NCBI GenBank assembly: GCA_963422285.2 | Contig: OY729419.2 | Location: 992,001-1,056,000 of the forward strand | DNA length: 64,000 nucleotides | Origin: VXYL01 sp963422285 | GTDB taxonomy: Bacteria > Pseudomonadota > Gammaproteobacteria > Pseudomonadales > Azotimanducaceae | Reading direction: 5' to 3' | Part shown: positions 10,893 through 19,317 of the stretch, in pieces | Layout of the letters: every line of letters starts with the position of its first letter | Numbering within the stretch: the first letter of the stretch is position 1 | Made by a program: the position numbers and the translations under genes | Notes under the pieces: generated by a model | What the model saw: the letters and a program-made list of their open reading frames with translations, nothing else | The model's database searches: none | Told to the model about the DNA's origin: nothing

Positions 10893-10947
10893 CTTGCCCA
10901 GTACTACGGCTTCACCGACGAGTAGCTGGGAGTACCGGATGGGGTAG
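10893..10947 (+). pseudogene. C-terminal scrap of an N6-adenine DNA methyltransferase/restriction enzyme
   Basis: The plus strand reads LAQYYGFTDE-stop and, one frame over, WEYRMG-stop. Together they match the ending typical of large N6-adenine methyltransferase/restriction proteins (YYGLTDEELDFI...YDIKYRMG). It is too short to be functional and marks a lost restriction-modification or phage-defence gene. Confidence 0.4.
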
Positions 10948-11277
10948 GAGAGGTAAACTAAGCCAACGAATGACGAGTTTGCGCAGAGCGAGGTCAGCCT
11001 GCGGAACTGGACCTCGAAGAATCGGCAGGCGCCGAAGGTGGACACGGAGATACGACAAACGCAAACCGTGTTGCATCTCAAAACGACTGGCACTGCCTGG
11101 GGCAAGATCGAAAGCGTGGATCGAGAACTTCGAGCGGGAGTCAGTTGATGTGGTCGTAACTCGCTCCCTGGCGTTATTGCCGCGATCCGTCGTTGCTATT
11201 CTCGACGAAACGCCGGGGCAACGTCTCTTCAAGACCGCAGAGGAGGTGGCGTCCTACCTCAATGACGAACGGCCGTC

Positions 11278-11538
11278 ATGGGACCACTGACGCTGGAATA
11301 CACTAGGCACGCGATTCACATGATGGCGGAACGGGCGATACCTATGGAGTGGGTCGAACAGACGGTGATTGGACCGGCGTTGCGCATACCGGATCCGAAC
11401 GACTCCGAGGTGGAACGCTTTTTCCGTTCCATCCCTGAGAATAGCGACCGGGCGCTGCGTGTGGCAGTGAATACGCACGCCGACCCATGGCGGGTGGTGA
11501 GTGCGTTTTTTGACCGAAGCATGAGAGGTGAACTGTGA
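11278..11538 (+). CDS. DUF4258 protein (putative toxin of a toxin-antitoxin-like pair)
   Basis: 86 residues: TRHAIHMMAERAIPMEWVEQ is the DUF4258 signature (RelE-like fold family), and the C-terminus RVVSAFFDRSMRG is the usual terminal strand. It overlaps the downstream DUF2283 gene by four bases (GTGA), the arrangement expected for a co-translated pair. Toxicity is inferred from the family pairing, not shown. The pair lies between two 270-bp direct repeats with other fragments, so it was probably acquired as a cassette. An uncharacterised frame ending ASYLNDERPSWDH overlaps its first codons and may be a further relic. Confidence 0.75.
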   Translation: MGPLTLEYTRHAIHMMAERAIPMEWVEQTVIGPALRIPDPNDSEVERFFRSIPENSDRALRVAVNTHADPWRVVSAFFDRSMRGEL

Positions 11539-11735
11539 AACTGAACGTGGATAAGGAAGCCGACGCTCTGTACCTGCGCCTAGACGACTCCCCGATAGTC
11601 GAGTCCGAAGAGGTCTCCCCAGGAGTGATGCTCGACTACAACGATTCGAACGAAGTGGTGGGAGTGGAACTGCTCCATCTGTCGAAACGCTCCAGCGCCC
11701 TGAACCTCTCCGCATTGCAGTTCGAGACGGTTTGA
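11535..11735 (+). CDS. DUF2283 protein (putative antitoxin partner)
   Basis: 66 residues starting with GTG inside the stop of the DUF4258 gene. The sequence MKLNVDKEADALYLRLDD...SEEVSPGVMLDYN is a canonical DUF2283 domain, with full family length. DUF2283 genes are often found next to DUF4258 or RelE-like toxins, and here the reading frames overlap by four bases. The acidic composition fits an antitoxin that neutralises a basic partner; this role is inferred. Confidence 0.8.
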   Translation: MKLNVDKEADALYLRLDDSPIVESEEVSPGVMLDYNDSNEVVGVELLHLSKRSSALNLSALQFETV

Positions 11736-11801
11736 ACTCTCGGCCGAGATGCAGAGTCCGGACAGACTACTCTGCCAAGGCTACGGTTTCACTGCCGTCG
11801 T

Positions 11802-12069
11802 CCGGCTGCACGGTGTTCCAGATACCCGACCTCGTGCCGCCGGACGACGAACTGCGCGCTCTCGGCCATGCTGTGCTGCCGTCGCTGCTGGCGGTGGAAC
11901 AGATGCTGCGACGCCTGCAAGCGAGGTCGTGACGTGTCGCGCATCGGTTAGCGCTGGCGGTCCCGCGGCCGGTGTTCTCCACAGTCGCGGCAGACCTGTG
12001 CAGATGGACGCCGACGGAATAGGCGTTCGCAGAGCAGCAGGGGCTTGGTGGCGATTGTCCCGGCACGGC
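11802..12069 (+). repeat. 270-bp direct repeat, copy 2 (headless HAD 3' end)
   Basis: This copy ends two bases before the stop of the minus-strand DUF35 gene. It has a 2-base deletion (cgacgcctgc against cgacgcgcctgc) that shifts the end of the HAD reading frame. The preceding bases (ctctgccaaggctacggtttcac) weakly resemble the methyltransferase scrap at 10893. Confidence 0.9.
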
Positions 12070-12070
12070 T

Positions 12071-12514
12071 TCACGACCTTGCCTCCTCCTTGGCCCGTCG
12101 GAACAGTGGCAGCACCGCCCCCTCCCCCACATCTTCGAACGCGACCTCCACCGCTAGATCGATCGCCACCTCGGCCGGCGGCACGTCCACCAAGTTCGAG
12201 ATCACATGGGGGCCATCGGCCAGTTCGATCTCTACCGTAGCCAAGGGCGTGTAGCCGACCAGGGCCGGATGCACGGCTTGGTGGGTGACGACATAGGAGT
12301 AGACCACGCCCTTGCCGCTTACCTGTTGCCAATCGAAGTCGGCACCGTGGCATTCCTGGCATAGGGCGCAGGGCGGGTGCGCGAGAACGCCGCAGGATCG
12401 ACAGCGCTGGATGGCGAGACGCCCTTCCTTGAGCGCGTCGAAGAAAGGCTGCGCCACCGCCGTGGGTTGCGGCGCAGGCAGCCCCGGCGGCCGCTCGAAT
12501 CGCCAACCGTTCAT
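12071..12514 (-). CDS. OB-fold / zinc-ribbon protein (DUF35), partner of a thiolase-like protein
   Basis: 147 residues. The N-terminal rubredoxin-like zinc ribbon has C-x2-C...C-x2-C (RCRSCGVLAHPPCALCQEC), followed by the DUF35 OB-fold (GKGVVYSYVVTHQAVHPA). These proteins associate with acyl-CoA-binding thiolase-like or aldolase proteins in sterol and acyl-CoA side-chain metabolism. Its ATG overlaps the stop of the upstream thiolase-like gene by four bases, so the two are almost certainly co-translated and probably form a complex. Confidence 0.85.
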   Translation of the reverse strand: MNGWRFERPPGLPAPQPTAVAQPFFDALKEGRLAIQRCRSCGVLAHPPCALCQECHGADFDWQQVSGKGVVYSYVVTHQAVHPALVGYTPLATVEIELADGPHVISNLVDVPPAEVAIDLAVEVAFEDVGEGAVLPLFRRAKEEARS

Positions 12515-13632
12515 GGCTCGCCTCGCTCCAGGATCACCGCGCCGGTGCCGATGCCGGTGTCGCAGAAGGAGAACGTCGCGTCCGCCACCTGGGCGGTGGA
12601 TTCGCCGCGAATCTGCCGCGTCGCCTCGATCAGGTGGTTCATGCCTTGCAGGTAGGCTTCCGAAAGATGGCCGCCGGAGGTGTTCACCGGCAACCGCCCG
12701 GCACCCCAGGCAGTGCCGCCCTCTTCCACGAAACGCCCGGCATCGCCGACGAAGCCGTAATCCTCCAAGGCGAACAGCACGAACGGGCCGAAGTGGTCGT
12801 AGATCTGCACCACGTCAATGTCGCCACGATGGATGCCGGCGCTGTCGAACAAGCGCTTGGCGATGCGGCCCGCCGGCGAGCCGATGCCGGGGCCGGCCTG
12901 GGCCGCAGCGCGGATCATCGGCACCGGGCGGCTACCGCTGCGTTCCCGGGCGAAGTCCACGGAGGTCAGCACCAAGGCGCCGCCGCCATCGGTTTCCAGG
13001 CAGCAGTCGAACAGGTGGAAGGGATCGACGATCAGGCGCGAAGCCTGATGCTCCGCCAGCGTCAGCGGGCGTTCGTGGAACGTCGCCCGAGGATTGCGGT
13101 TGGCGTGGCGGCGCTGGGCCACGGCCTGCATCCCGAACTGCCGGCTGGTGATGCCCGTCTCGTACATTCGCCGACGAGCGGCCAAGGCCAGGCCGTGCTG
13201 CGGCGTCAGCAGGCCGTAGGGTTCCGTGAAGGCGCCGTCGCCACGCCCGCGCTGGCCCGTGACGTCGCCGCGCCCGTAGCGTCGCCCGGAACGACCGTTG
13301 ACGCCGCGATAAATGACGACGACGTTGGCGAGACCGGCATGAATCGACGCCGCGGCATGGGCGACCAGGGCCGCGCCGACATTGCCGGCCTGGTTGATCT
13401 CCCCCCACCAGGCGAGATCGGGAATGCCGAGATTGGCGGCCACGTCGGCCTCGGCGCTGGTGTCCACCCACCACTTCATCAGGCCGTCCACCTCGCGCAG
13501 CTCGATGCCGGCATCGCCCAGCGCGGCCAGGATCGCCTGCAAGGCCAGGACCAGTTCGCTGCGGCCGCTGTCTCGGGAGTAGTCGGTTTCGCCGACGCCG
13601 GCGACAGCCACCGAGTTGGAGAAGGACGTCAT
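12511..13632 (-). CDS. SCP2-type thiolase-like (lipid-transfer) protein
   Basis: A 373-residue non-decarboxylating thiolase-fold protein. It starts SVAVAGVGETDYSRDSGRSE, and the NTSGGHLSEAYLQG segment corresponds to the C-terminal thiolase motif. The usual nucleophilic Cys region reads NQAGNVGAALVAHAAASIHAG without a Cys, as in SCP2-thiolase-like proteins that pair with DUF35 partners. It may bind acyl-CoA substrates for retro-aldol or side-chain cleavage. The ATG at 13632 fits the family N-terminus; an open extension upstream has no family residues. It is coupled with the DUF35 gene. Confidence 0.85.
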   Translation of the reverse strand: MTSFSNSVAVAGVGETDYSRDSGRSELVLALQAILAALGDAGIELREVDGLMKWWVDTSAEADVAANLGIPDLAWWGEINQAGNVGAALVAHAAASIHAGLANVVVIYRGVNGRSGRRYGRGDVTGQRGRGDGAFTEPYGLLTPQHGLALAARRRMYETGITSRQFGMQAVAQRRHANRNPRATFHERPLTLAEHQASRLIVDPFHLFDCCLETDGGGALVLTSVDFARERSGSRPVPMIRAAAQAGPGIGSPAGRIAKRLFDSAGIHRGDIDVVQIYDHFGPFVLFALEDYGFVGDAGRFVEEGGTAWGAGRLPVNTSGGHLSEAYLQGMNHLIEATRQIRGESTAQVADATFSFCDTGIGTGAVILERGEP

Positions 13633-13637
13633 CGATT

Positions 13638-14054
13638 CTACTGCTGCTGCACCGCGTAGCCGACCAGCAGCCAAGCGCCGTCGGGCTGGCGTTGCATGGT
13701 GAGGCTCTCGTAGATGGCGCCTGCCTCCCAGCGGGAGTCGTAGACGACGACAGCGTACTCCCCCGCCGGCGCTCCCCACATGTCGGTGAAGTAGCTGGTG
13801 GTGCTCAGGTTCCGGGACTTGAAGGCACCGAGCGGATCACGGTACTCATGCGCCAAAGCGACCCAGTCCTCCTGGTTTATCAGCTCGCGGAAAGAGGGGG
13901 CGGCAGTCTCCCAGCACACGTCGAAGTCGCCGGCGTCCATCAGCGCCAGCCAGGGTTTGGTGGCATCGAAGGCGGCCTGCTCGGCTTGCGGGTTGCTTTC
14001 GGCGCAGCCGCTCAAAGCCAAGGCCAGGGCGGCAACGATGCAAATGCGGATCAA
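13638..14054 (-). CDS. DUF4019 lipoprotein
   Basis: 138 residues with the lipobox LALSGC at residues 12-17. The rest is a DUF4019 domain: WLALMDAGDFDVCWETAAPSF, then DPLGAFKSRNL and a C-terminal YAVVVYDSRWE...AWLLVGY. The start codon is TTG, decided by AGGAGGG placed five bases upstream and by the signal peptide beginning there. It lies five bases upstream of the thiolase-like gene and reads in the same direction, so it may share its transcript. Function is unknown. Confidence 0.75.
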   Translation of the reverse strand: MIRICIVAALALALSGCAESNPQAEQAAFDATKPWLALMDAGDFDVCWETAAPSFRELINQEDWVALAHEYRDPLGAFKSRNLSTTSYFTDMWGAPAGEYAVVVYDSRWEAGAIYESLTMQRQPDGAWLLVGYAVQQQ

Positions 14055-14133
14055 GGGTCCCTCCTACGAGTCGGTGCCGGACAACTGCGCTTGGGATTTG
14101 CGATCTTCAGGGACGCGGAATCGGATCAGCGGC

Positions 14134-14887
14134 TCACGGTACCGCGTCTTCCCCTCGCATCCGCCGCAATTCCGCTTCCAGATCGCCGAGGCGCGTCTCG
14201 GCGGCCTGCCGGGCCGCTTTCTCTGCCTCGCATGCCTTCACTGCCTCTCGGCGAGCCACCAGATATTCGCCGGTATTCGCCGGTCTTCAGATCGTAGAGC
14301 CGCAGCCGCTGGTCTCCACCCCACAGTTCAAGACCCAAGGCTTCGCTGACGAAGCGCCCGGCGGCGTTGGTCGGCACGGGCCGGTAGGCGCCGTCCTGCA
14401 ATCGGTACCCCGCCACCGGCGCGTCCAGGCGCTTGACGAAGGGATCGAACAGCCAGTACTCGCCGATGCCCAGCGCCTCGCAGGTGTCCTTCTTCGGCCC
14501 CATGTCCATCGTCCAGGTCTTGGCGGACAGCACCTCCAGCACGAAGTCCGGCGTCGGCTCCTCCCAGAGCTTGTAGGACAGACGGCCACGATCCGGCGCA
14601 CCGAGCGACACGAACAAATCCGGCACGATGAACGCCCCGCAGTCGCCTTTCCGGTAGTGAAGGGCCATAGCCACCGCCGTGCAGGCGCGGCCGGCGTACC
14701 GGTCGTCGCAGACCGAACCGGCGTAGCGCAGCGCGTCCGTGTGACCGCTGCCTTCCATGAACGGCGCTGCGTCCTCGTAGGGATAGCCGTGGTCGTCAAC
14801 GGCGACGGGCGGCACCGGCGCGTACCGGTGCAGGGGCCGCAGCAGCGGCATCGCCAAGGCGGAGCGGGCTTGGGAATAATGTCTCAT
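14134..14887 (-). pseudogene. Uma2-family nuclease-like protein, frameshifted near its C-terminus
   Basis: The first about 205 residues are a Uma2 domain: GAFIVPDLFVSLG, PDFVLEVLSAKTW and EALGIGEYWLFDPF, with the acidic/Lys positions of the restriction-endonuclease-like fold. After DLKTGEY the frame is broken by a tandem 10-base duplication (tattcgccgg at 14264-14273 and 14274-14283). Removing one unit restores a heptad-rich tail (VARREAVKACEAEKAARQ, LGDLEAELRRMRG) that ends at 14134, the usual Uma2 coiled-coil C-terminus. As written, translation ends at 14126 with an unrelated Arg/Gly-rich tail. The nuclease core remains whole, so some activity cannot be excluded. Confidence 0.8.
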
Positions 14888-15086
14888 GCTTGAACCGTAG
14901 CACAGTGAAAGGCCTCCGTGGGCAAAGGGCGCCCGTTTCAACGATGGAACGACGAATCTGAATACGCGATCCGCCATCCGGCGTGTAAGACATCCATGCG
15001 TTGTCGCGCAGGCATTCCACCCGAAACGGCCGACTCAGCCACCTCTCGCCGTTCTTGGGGCTTGCATGGCCACCGGCAGATCCAGC

Positions 15087-15114
15087 TTGCAATCGAAAAA
15101 GCGCCCCTTATACT
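15087..15114 (+). promoter_or_regulatory. sigma70-type promoter of the thrS leader
   Basis: TTGCAA (15087-15092), a 16-base spacer and TATACT (15109-15114). Transcription would start near 15121, only a few bases before the ATG of a Thr-rich leader ORF. Confidence 0.65.
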
Positions 15115-15123
15115 CCTGCGCCC

Positions 15124-15192
15124 ATGAAGATGCTCAGGCAAGCGACGACGGCCGCCACGACCACGCAGCGCGGGGCCGCTCGACTCGTCTGA
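15124..15192 (+). CDS. threonine-rich leader peptide of the thrS attenuator
   Basis: A 22-codon ORF, MKMLRQATTAATTTQRG followed by five residues and TGA. Five of seven consecutive codons are Thr (acg acg gcc gcc acg acc acg). It begins about three bases after the predicted transcription start, so it may be translated leaderless. It is followed by a stable hairpin (15201-15226) and a rho-independent terminator (15231-15264) before the threonyl-tRNA synthetase gene. The architecture is that of amino-acid attenuators such as thrL and pheM. Function is inferred from architecture alone. Confidence 0.7.
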   Translation: MKMLRQATTAATTTQRGAARLV

Positions 15193-15200
15193 CGAACTTG

Positions 15201-15226
15201 AAGCGGCCCAGCAGGAGGCCGCGCTT
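15201..15226 (+). promoter_or_regulatory. leader hairpin between leader peptide and terminator
   Basis: AAGCGGCC and GGCCGCgcTT flank an eight-base loop, giving six uninterrupted G/C pairs plus flanking pairs. Its position just after the leader stop codon fits the pause or anti-antiterminator element of an attenuator. Confidence 0.55.
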
Positions 15227-15230
15227 CTCG

Positions 15231-15264
15231 AAACCCCGGAAGGCGACGGCCAACCGGGGTTTTT
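15231..15264 (+). terminator. rho-independent attenuator terminator before thrS
   Basis: AAACCCCGG (15231-15239) pairs perfectly with CCGGGGTTT (15254-15262) across a 14-base loop, followed by T residues (TTTTT at 15260-15264). It lies 33 bases upstream of the thrS start, so it must be conditional. The CGGGG at about 15170 within the leader ORF could pair with the CCCCG of the 5' arm as an antiterminator. Confidence 0.75.
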
Positions 15265-15297
15265 CGTGAGCACGACCAGGAGAAGCGGAGAAACCAC

Positions 15298-17124
15298 ATG
15301 AACGCAGCAGAACCCGGCTCGGAAGAGCGGATCTACCGAATCCGGCACAGCCTGGCCCACGTCATGGCCCAAGCCGTGCTGGAGATGCGCGAGGGCTCCA
15401 CTCTCGGCTTCGGCCCACCCATCGCCGACGGCTTCTACTACGACTTCATCCTCGCCGAGCCGATTACCGAGGCGGACTTCCTCGAGCTCGCCCAGCGCAT
15501 GCGCCGCATCCTCAAGACGGGCCAGCGCTTCTACCGCGAAGAGCTGCCGGTGGCCGAAGCCTTCGCCCGCCTCGACGAGATGCAGGAGCCGTACAAGCGC
15601 GAGTACGCCGCCGAGCTGGTGGCGAAGAACGGCCTCGACAGCCTCGTCTTCTACCGCAACGGGCCGTTCCTCGACATGTGCGAAGGCCCCCATGTGGACA
15701 CTACCCGCGACATTCCCCGGGACGCCTTCAAGCTCCGCAGTGTCGCCGGCGCCTACTGGCGGGGCGACTCCGACAACGTGACGATGACGCGCATCTACGC
15801 TTGGGCGTTCGCCGACAAGGCCACCCTGGACGCCGCCGTGCGCGCTTTCGAGCTGGCTCAGGAGCGCGACCACAAGAAGCTCGGGCGCGAACTGGATCTG
15901 TTCGCCTTCGACGACGATATCGGCCGCGGCCTGCCGCTGTGGCTGCCGAACGGCACCGCGATCCGCGACCAGCTCGAACAGCTGGCCGGCGAGCTGGAAT
16001 TCCAGGCCGGCTACCAGCGCGTCGCCACGCCCCACATCGCCAAGGCCGAGCTCTATTCCCGCACCGGCCACCTGGTACACTACCAGGACAGCATGTATCC
16101 GCCCCTGGCAGTGGTGGAACGGACGCCGAGCGGCGAGGCCGTGCGCGAGTCCTACATGCTTCGGCCCATGAACTGCCCGCATCATCACAAGATATACGCC
16201 TGCCGCCGGCGCAGCTACCGGGAGCTGCCGCTGCGGTTGGCGGAATACGGCCAAGTCTACCGCTGGGAAGCTTCCGGGGCCGTCTCGGGCCTTGCCCGGG
16301 TGCGCGGCATGTGCATGAACGACGCCCACATCTACTGCACCGAAGGGCAGATCAAGGAGGTGTTCCGCGAGGTGATCTCCCAGTACGACGAGGCGTACCG
16401 GATCCTGGGCCTGACGGATTACGCCATTCGCCTGTCGCGCTGGGACCCGGAGCATCCCAAGCGGCGCGAAAAGTACGTCGACGCCCCGGACGACTGGCAG
16501 CGCAGCGAGCGAATCATCGCCGAACTGCTCGACGAGATGGGCGTGGACTACCAGGACGCGCCTGGCGAGGCAGCCTTCTACGGCCCCAAGATCGACGTGC
16601 AGTTCCATACCGTGACGGGACGCGACGAGACGGTCAGCACGGTGCAGCTAGACTTCGCGGTGCCGCCGCGCCTCGGCCTCGCCTACATCGGCGCCGACGG
16701 CGACGAGCACACGCCCTACTGCATCCACCGAGCGCCGTTCTCCACCCACGAGCGCTTCGTGGCGTTCCTGATCGAGCACTTCGGCGGCGCCTTCCCCACT
16801 TGGCTGGCGCCGGTGCAGGTGCAGGTGGTCACCGTCTCCGAGCAGTTCGGCGCCTACGCCCGGGAAATCGTGGCCCGTCTGCGCACCAGCTTCGTCCGCG
16901 CCGAACTCGGCTCGGAGAGCGACACGGTGTCGAAGAAGATCCGCGCGGGAACGATGCGCAAGATTCCGAACCTGCTGATCGTCGGCGAGCGGGAAGCGGC
17001 CGATCGCACCGTGACGCTGCGCCGCTACGGCGTCAAGCGGCAGAACACCATGCCCCTGGCCGAATTCGAGGCCGCGCTCGCCCGCACCATCGCCCGCCGG
17101 TCGTTGGCGTTCATGCTGGAGTGA
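15298..17124 (+). CDS. thrS: threonyl-tRNA synthetase lacking the TGS domain
   Basis: 608 residues. It begins directly with the editing domain (HSLAHVMAQAV zinc/editing motif, then CEGPHV), so the about 60-residue N-terminal TGS domain of E. coli ThrRS is absent. Class II motifs follow: MNCPHHHKIYA (Cys zinc ligand), RWEASGAVSGLARVRGM and HTPYCIHRAPFSTHERF. The C-terminal anticodon-binding domain is complete. It lacks the usual thrS-infC-rpmI-rplT neighbours, so it may be a second ThrRS. A Thr-rich leader peptide and terminator precede it, suggesting attenuation by charged tRNA-Thr levels. Confidence 0.93.
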   Translation: MNAAEPGSEERIYRIRHSLAHVMAQAVLEMREGSTLGFGPPIADGFYYDFILAEPITEADFLELAQRMRRILKTGQRFYREELPVAEAFARLDEMQEPYKREYAAELVAKNGLDSLVFYRNGPFLDMCEGPHVDTTRDIPRDAFKLRSVAGAYWRGDSDNVTMTRIYAWAFADKATLDAAVRAFELAQERDHKKLGRELDLFAFDDDIGRGLPLWLPNGTAIRDQLEQLAGELEFQAGYQRVATPHIAKAELYSRTGHLVHYQDSMYPPLAVVERTPSGEAVRESYMLRPMNCPHHHKIYACRRRSYRELPLRLAEYGQVYRWEASGAVSGLARVRGMCMNDAHIYCTEGQIKEVFREVISQYDEAYRILGLTDYAIRLSRWDPEHPKRREKYVDAPDDWQRSERIIAELLDEMGVDYQDAPGEAAFYGPKIDVQFHTVTGRDETVSTVQLDFAVPPRLGLAYIGADGDEHTPYCIHRAPFSTHERFVAFLIEHFGGAFPTWLAPVQVQVVTVSEQFGAYAREIVARLRTSFVRAELGSESDTVSKKIRAGTMRKIPNLLIVGEREAADRTVTLRRYGVKRQNTMPLAEFEAALARTIARRSLAFMLE

Positions 17125-17205
17125 CCGCCCGACTCGGCAGACGAATCCGCCGAGTCGCACAGCGCCGCGAGCAACCCCGCTGTGCCAGCGCTGCCAGCAG
17201 AAATC

Positions 17206-19317
17206 CTACTGCACCGCCTGTCGAGGGCTGGCGTCCGTCATCGCCAACGGGCGCGACAAGCCTATGAAGTCGATCAGGATGCTGGCGGTTTCGCGCACCA
17301 GCGCATCGTCTTCCGGGTTCGGTTCGTCATCCGCCTCGGCTTGGCGGCGTTCGTACAGCTCGTCCAAGGTCGCCGATGGTTCGTCTCCCTTGGCGAGCAG
17401 CCGAGCGTTCTCGATATCGAGCAGCCAAGCGTCGTCCGCCTGCTTCTCGTCGCGACGGGTTTCTTCCCGGAGCGATAGGGACGTTCGCTGCTGCAGGCGT
17501 TCGATGTACTGCTCCCGGGCGCGCAAGTAGTCGAAGTCGGGATCGGCGCTGGTTCGTTCCTCGTGCCGGCGGCGCAGGTTGGCGAGCACAGGGACGATTT
17601 CGTCCCTGGCCGCGAACTTCGCTGGCGGGGCCGCGCTGGCCAGGGCGTCGTAGCCCCTCGCAGACGGCAGATCGTGGTTGGCGAGACGGCCTTCCGGTGT
17701 CGGATAGGCGATGTCGGGCGAGACGCCGTTCGACTCCGTACGCTCGCCGGTGACGCGATTGAACTGGCGCTCGGTGAGCTTCAACTCGGCAGCCCGGGGC
17801 AGCGGCACCAGGGTTTGCACGGTGCCCTTGCCGAAGGTCCTGCCGCCGACCACCACGCCCAAGCCATAGTCCTGGATGGCGCTGGCGAAGATCTCCGATG
17901 CGGAAGCGGACAGGCGGTTGACCATCACCGCCAGCGGCCCGTCCCACACCATCGACTCGTCCCTGTCGCTGTAGATGAAGGGCGGCCGGCCCGGGCTGGT
18001 CACCTGCACCACGGGGCCCGTTTCGATGAACAGTCCGGTCAGGTCCACCGCTTCTTGCAGCGAGCCGCCGCCGTTGTTGCGCAGATCCATGATCAGGGCG
18101 TCCATGCCTTCCGCCTTCAGTTCGCCGATCAGTCGAGCGACATCGCGGGAGGTGCTCCGATGATCGGGTTTGCCCGCTTGCATGGCCTCGAAATCCAGAT
18201 AGAACGTCGGCACGACCACCACCCCGATGCGGTGTTCGCGGCCGCCTCGGTTCAATGTGAGCAGCGACTTTCTGGCCGACTGCTCTTCCAACTCGACGAC
18301 GTTGCGCACGATTTCCACGACTCGGGTTTCGCCGCTTTCCACCCCGACGGGCATGACCTCGAGCAGCACTGGCGAACCCTTGGGACCGCGAATCAGCTGC
18401 ACCACTTCGCTGGTACGCCAGCCGACGATGTCCACGAACGGCTCGTTGGCGCTTTGGCTGACGGCGACGATGCGGTCCGAAGGCTTCAGTTTGCCCCCCA
18501 AGTCCGCCGGGCCGCCCTTGACCAAGCGCTGGACCACGGTGTACTCGTCCTCGATCCCCAGCACAGCGCCGATGCCTTCAAGGGACAGCGACATGTAGAT
18601 CTTGAAGTCCTCGGAGTCCTGCGGCGAGAAGTACTGGGTGTGCCTGTCGTAGGTGCGCGTAAAGGCATTGATGTAGGCCTGGAACACATCCTCGCTGCGC
18701 GTCTGGCGAATTGAACGCAGGCGGTTCTTGATGCGCTTGGTCAAGGTCTCGGCGAGGGCGTCGAAGGGCTCGTCGGCGAGCTTGCCGGCAAGCACCCGAC
18801 TCTTCAGCCCCAAGCGCCACAGATTCTCCGCATCCGCCTTGGCAGCCGGTGGCGGCGCATCGTTGCGATCGAGTTCGATGGCTTCCTCCAAGGCGAAGTC
18901 GAACTGTTCGATGCCGCGCTGCAAAAGCGCCAGCTCGTAGGCGATCCGATCCAGCTCCCGGCGGCGATAGACATTGTATATCTCGAAGGCGGGGGCGAGG
19001 TCGCCCTGCTCCAGAGCGTCGTCCAGTTGGGTGCGGTACTTCTCCACCTCGGCGATGTCGTCGGCGAGGAAGAGGACGCGCTTCGGATCCAGAAACTCGA
19101 TGTAGTTGTCGAAGATGCGGCCGGATGCTGCGTCGTCGAGCGGCCGATCCCTCAAAAGATGATGGTGGCGCAGCCGGTCGACGATGGCGACGGCGACTTG
19201 CCGATGGGCGGCCAAGGGTTCGAGTTGGTCGTAGTCGCTGGCCAGCGTGGCCGGCGGCGAGGCCATGGCCATGCCTGTGACTATCGTAGCGAGAAGTGCG
19301 AGTGTGCTGTGTCTCAT
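17206..19317 (-). CDS. prc: periplasmic tail-specific carboxy-terminal protease
   Basis: 703 residues with a signal peptide (LALLATIVTGMAMAS), an N-terminal helical domain, a PDZ domain near residues 235-320 (MSLSLEGIGAVLGIEDEYTV) and the S41 peptidase core. The catalytic Ser lies in NRLSASASEIFA and the Lys in GGRTFGKGTVQTL, the Prc dyad. It degrades proteins with non-polar C-termini and, in E. coli, controls PBP3 and the hydrolase MepS. The start at 19317 gives the signal peptide at the N-terminus. It converges on thrS. Confidence 0.93.
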   Translation of the reverse strand: MRHSTLALLATIVTGMAMASPPATLASDYDQLEPLAAHRQVAVAIVDRLRHHHLLRDRPLDDAASGRIFDNYIEFLDPKRVLFLADDIAEVEKYRTQLDDALEQGDLAPAFEIYNVYRRRELDRIAYELALLQRGIEQFDFALEEAIELDRNDAPPPAAKADAENLWRLGLKSRVLAGKLADEPFDALAETLTKRIKNRLRSIRQTRSEDVFQAYINAFTRTYDRHTQYFSPQDSEDFKIYMSLSLEGIGAVLGIEDEYTVVQRLVKGGPADLGGKLKPSDRIVAVSQSANEPFVDIVGWRTSEVVQLIRGPKGSPVLLEVMPVGVESGETRVVEIVRNVVELEEQSARKSLLTLNRGGREHRIGVVVVPTFYLDFEAMQAGKPDHRSTSRDVARLIGELKAEGMDALIMDLRNNGGGSLQEAVDLTGLFIETGPVVQVTSPGRPPFIYSDRDESMVWDGPLAVMVNRLSASASEIFASAIQDYGLGVVVGGRTFGKGTVQTLVPLPRAAELKLTERQFNRVTGERTESNGVSPDIAYPTPEGRLANHDLPSARGYDALASAAPPAKFAARDEIVPVLANLRRRHEERTSADPDFDYLRAREQYIERLQQRTSLSLREETRRDEKQADDAWLLDIENARLLAKGDEPSATLDELYERRQAEADDEPNPEDDALVRETASILIDFIGLSRPLAMTDASPRQAVQ

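Noticed and set aside
11732..11932. A 66-codon protein resembling the HAD C-terminus
   Set aside because: It is the duplicated tail of the HAD gene in the second repeat copy, without catalytic motifs or a ribosome-binding site.
13633..13779. 49-codon N-terminal extension of the thiolase-like protein
   Set aside because: Arg/Gly-rich, overlaps the DUF4019 gene, and the family N-terminus (SVAVAGVGETDY) starts right after the ATG at 13632.
15231..15264. Terminator of an upstream gene
   Set aside because: The upstream neighbour (Uma2) is on the opposite strand and points away. The hairpin lies downstream of a promoter and leader ORF on the thrS strand.
15121..15297. T-box riboswitch upstream of thrS
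   Set aside because: No T-box consensus or specifier-loop architecture was seen; the Thr-codon ORF explains the region better.
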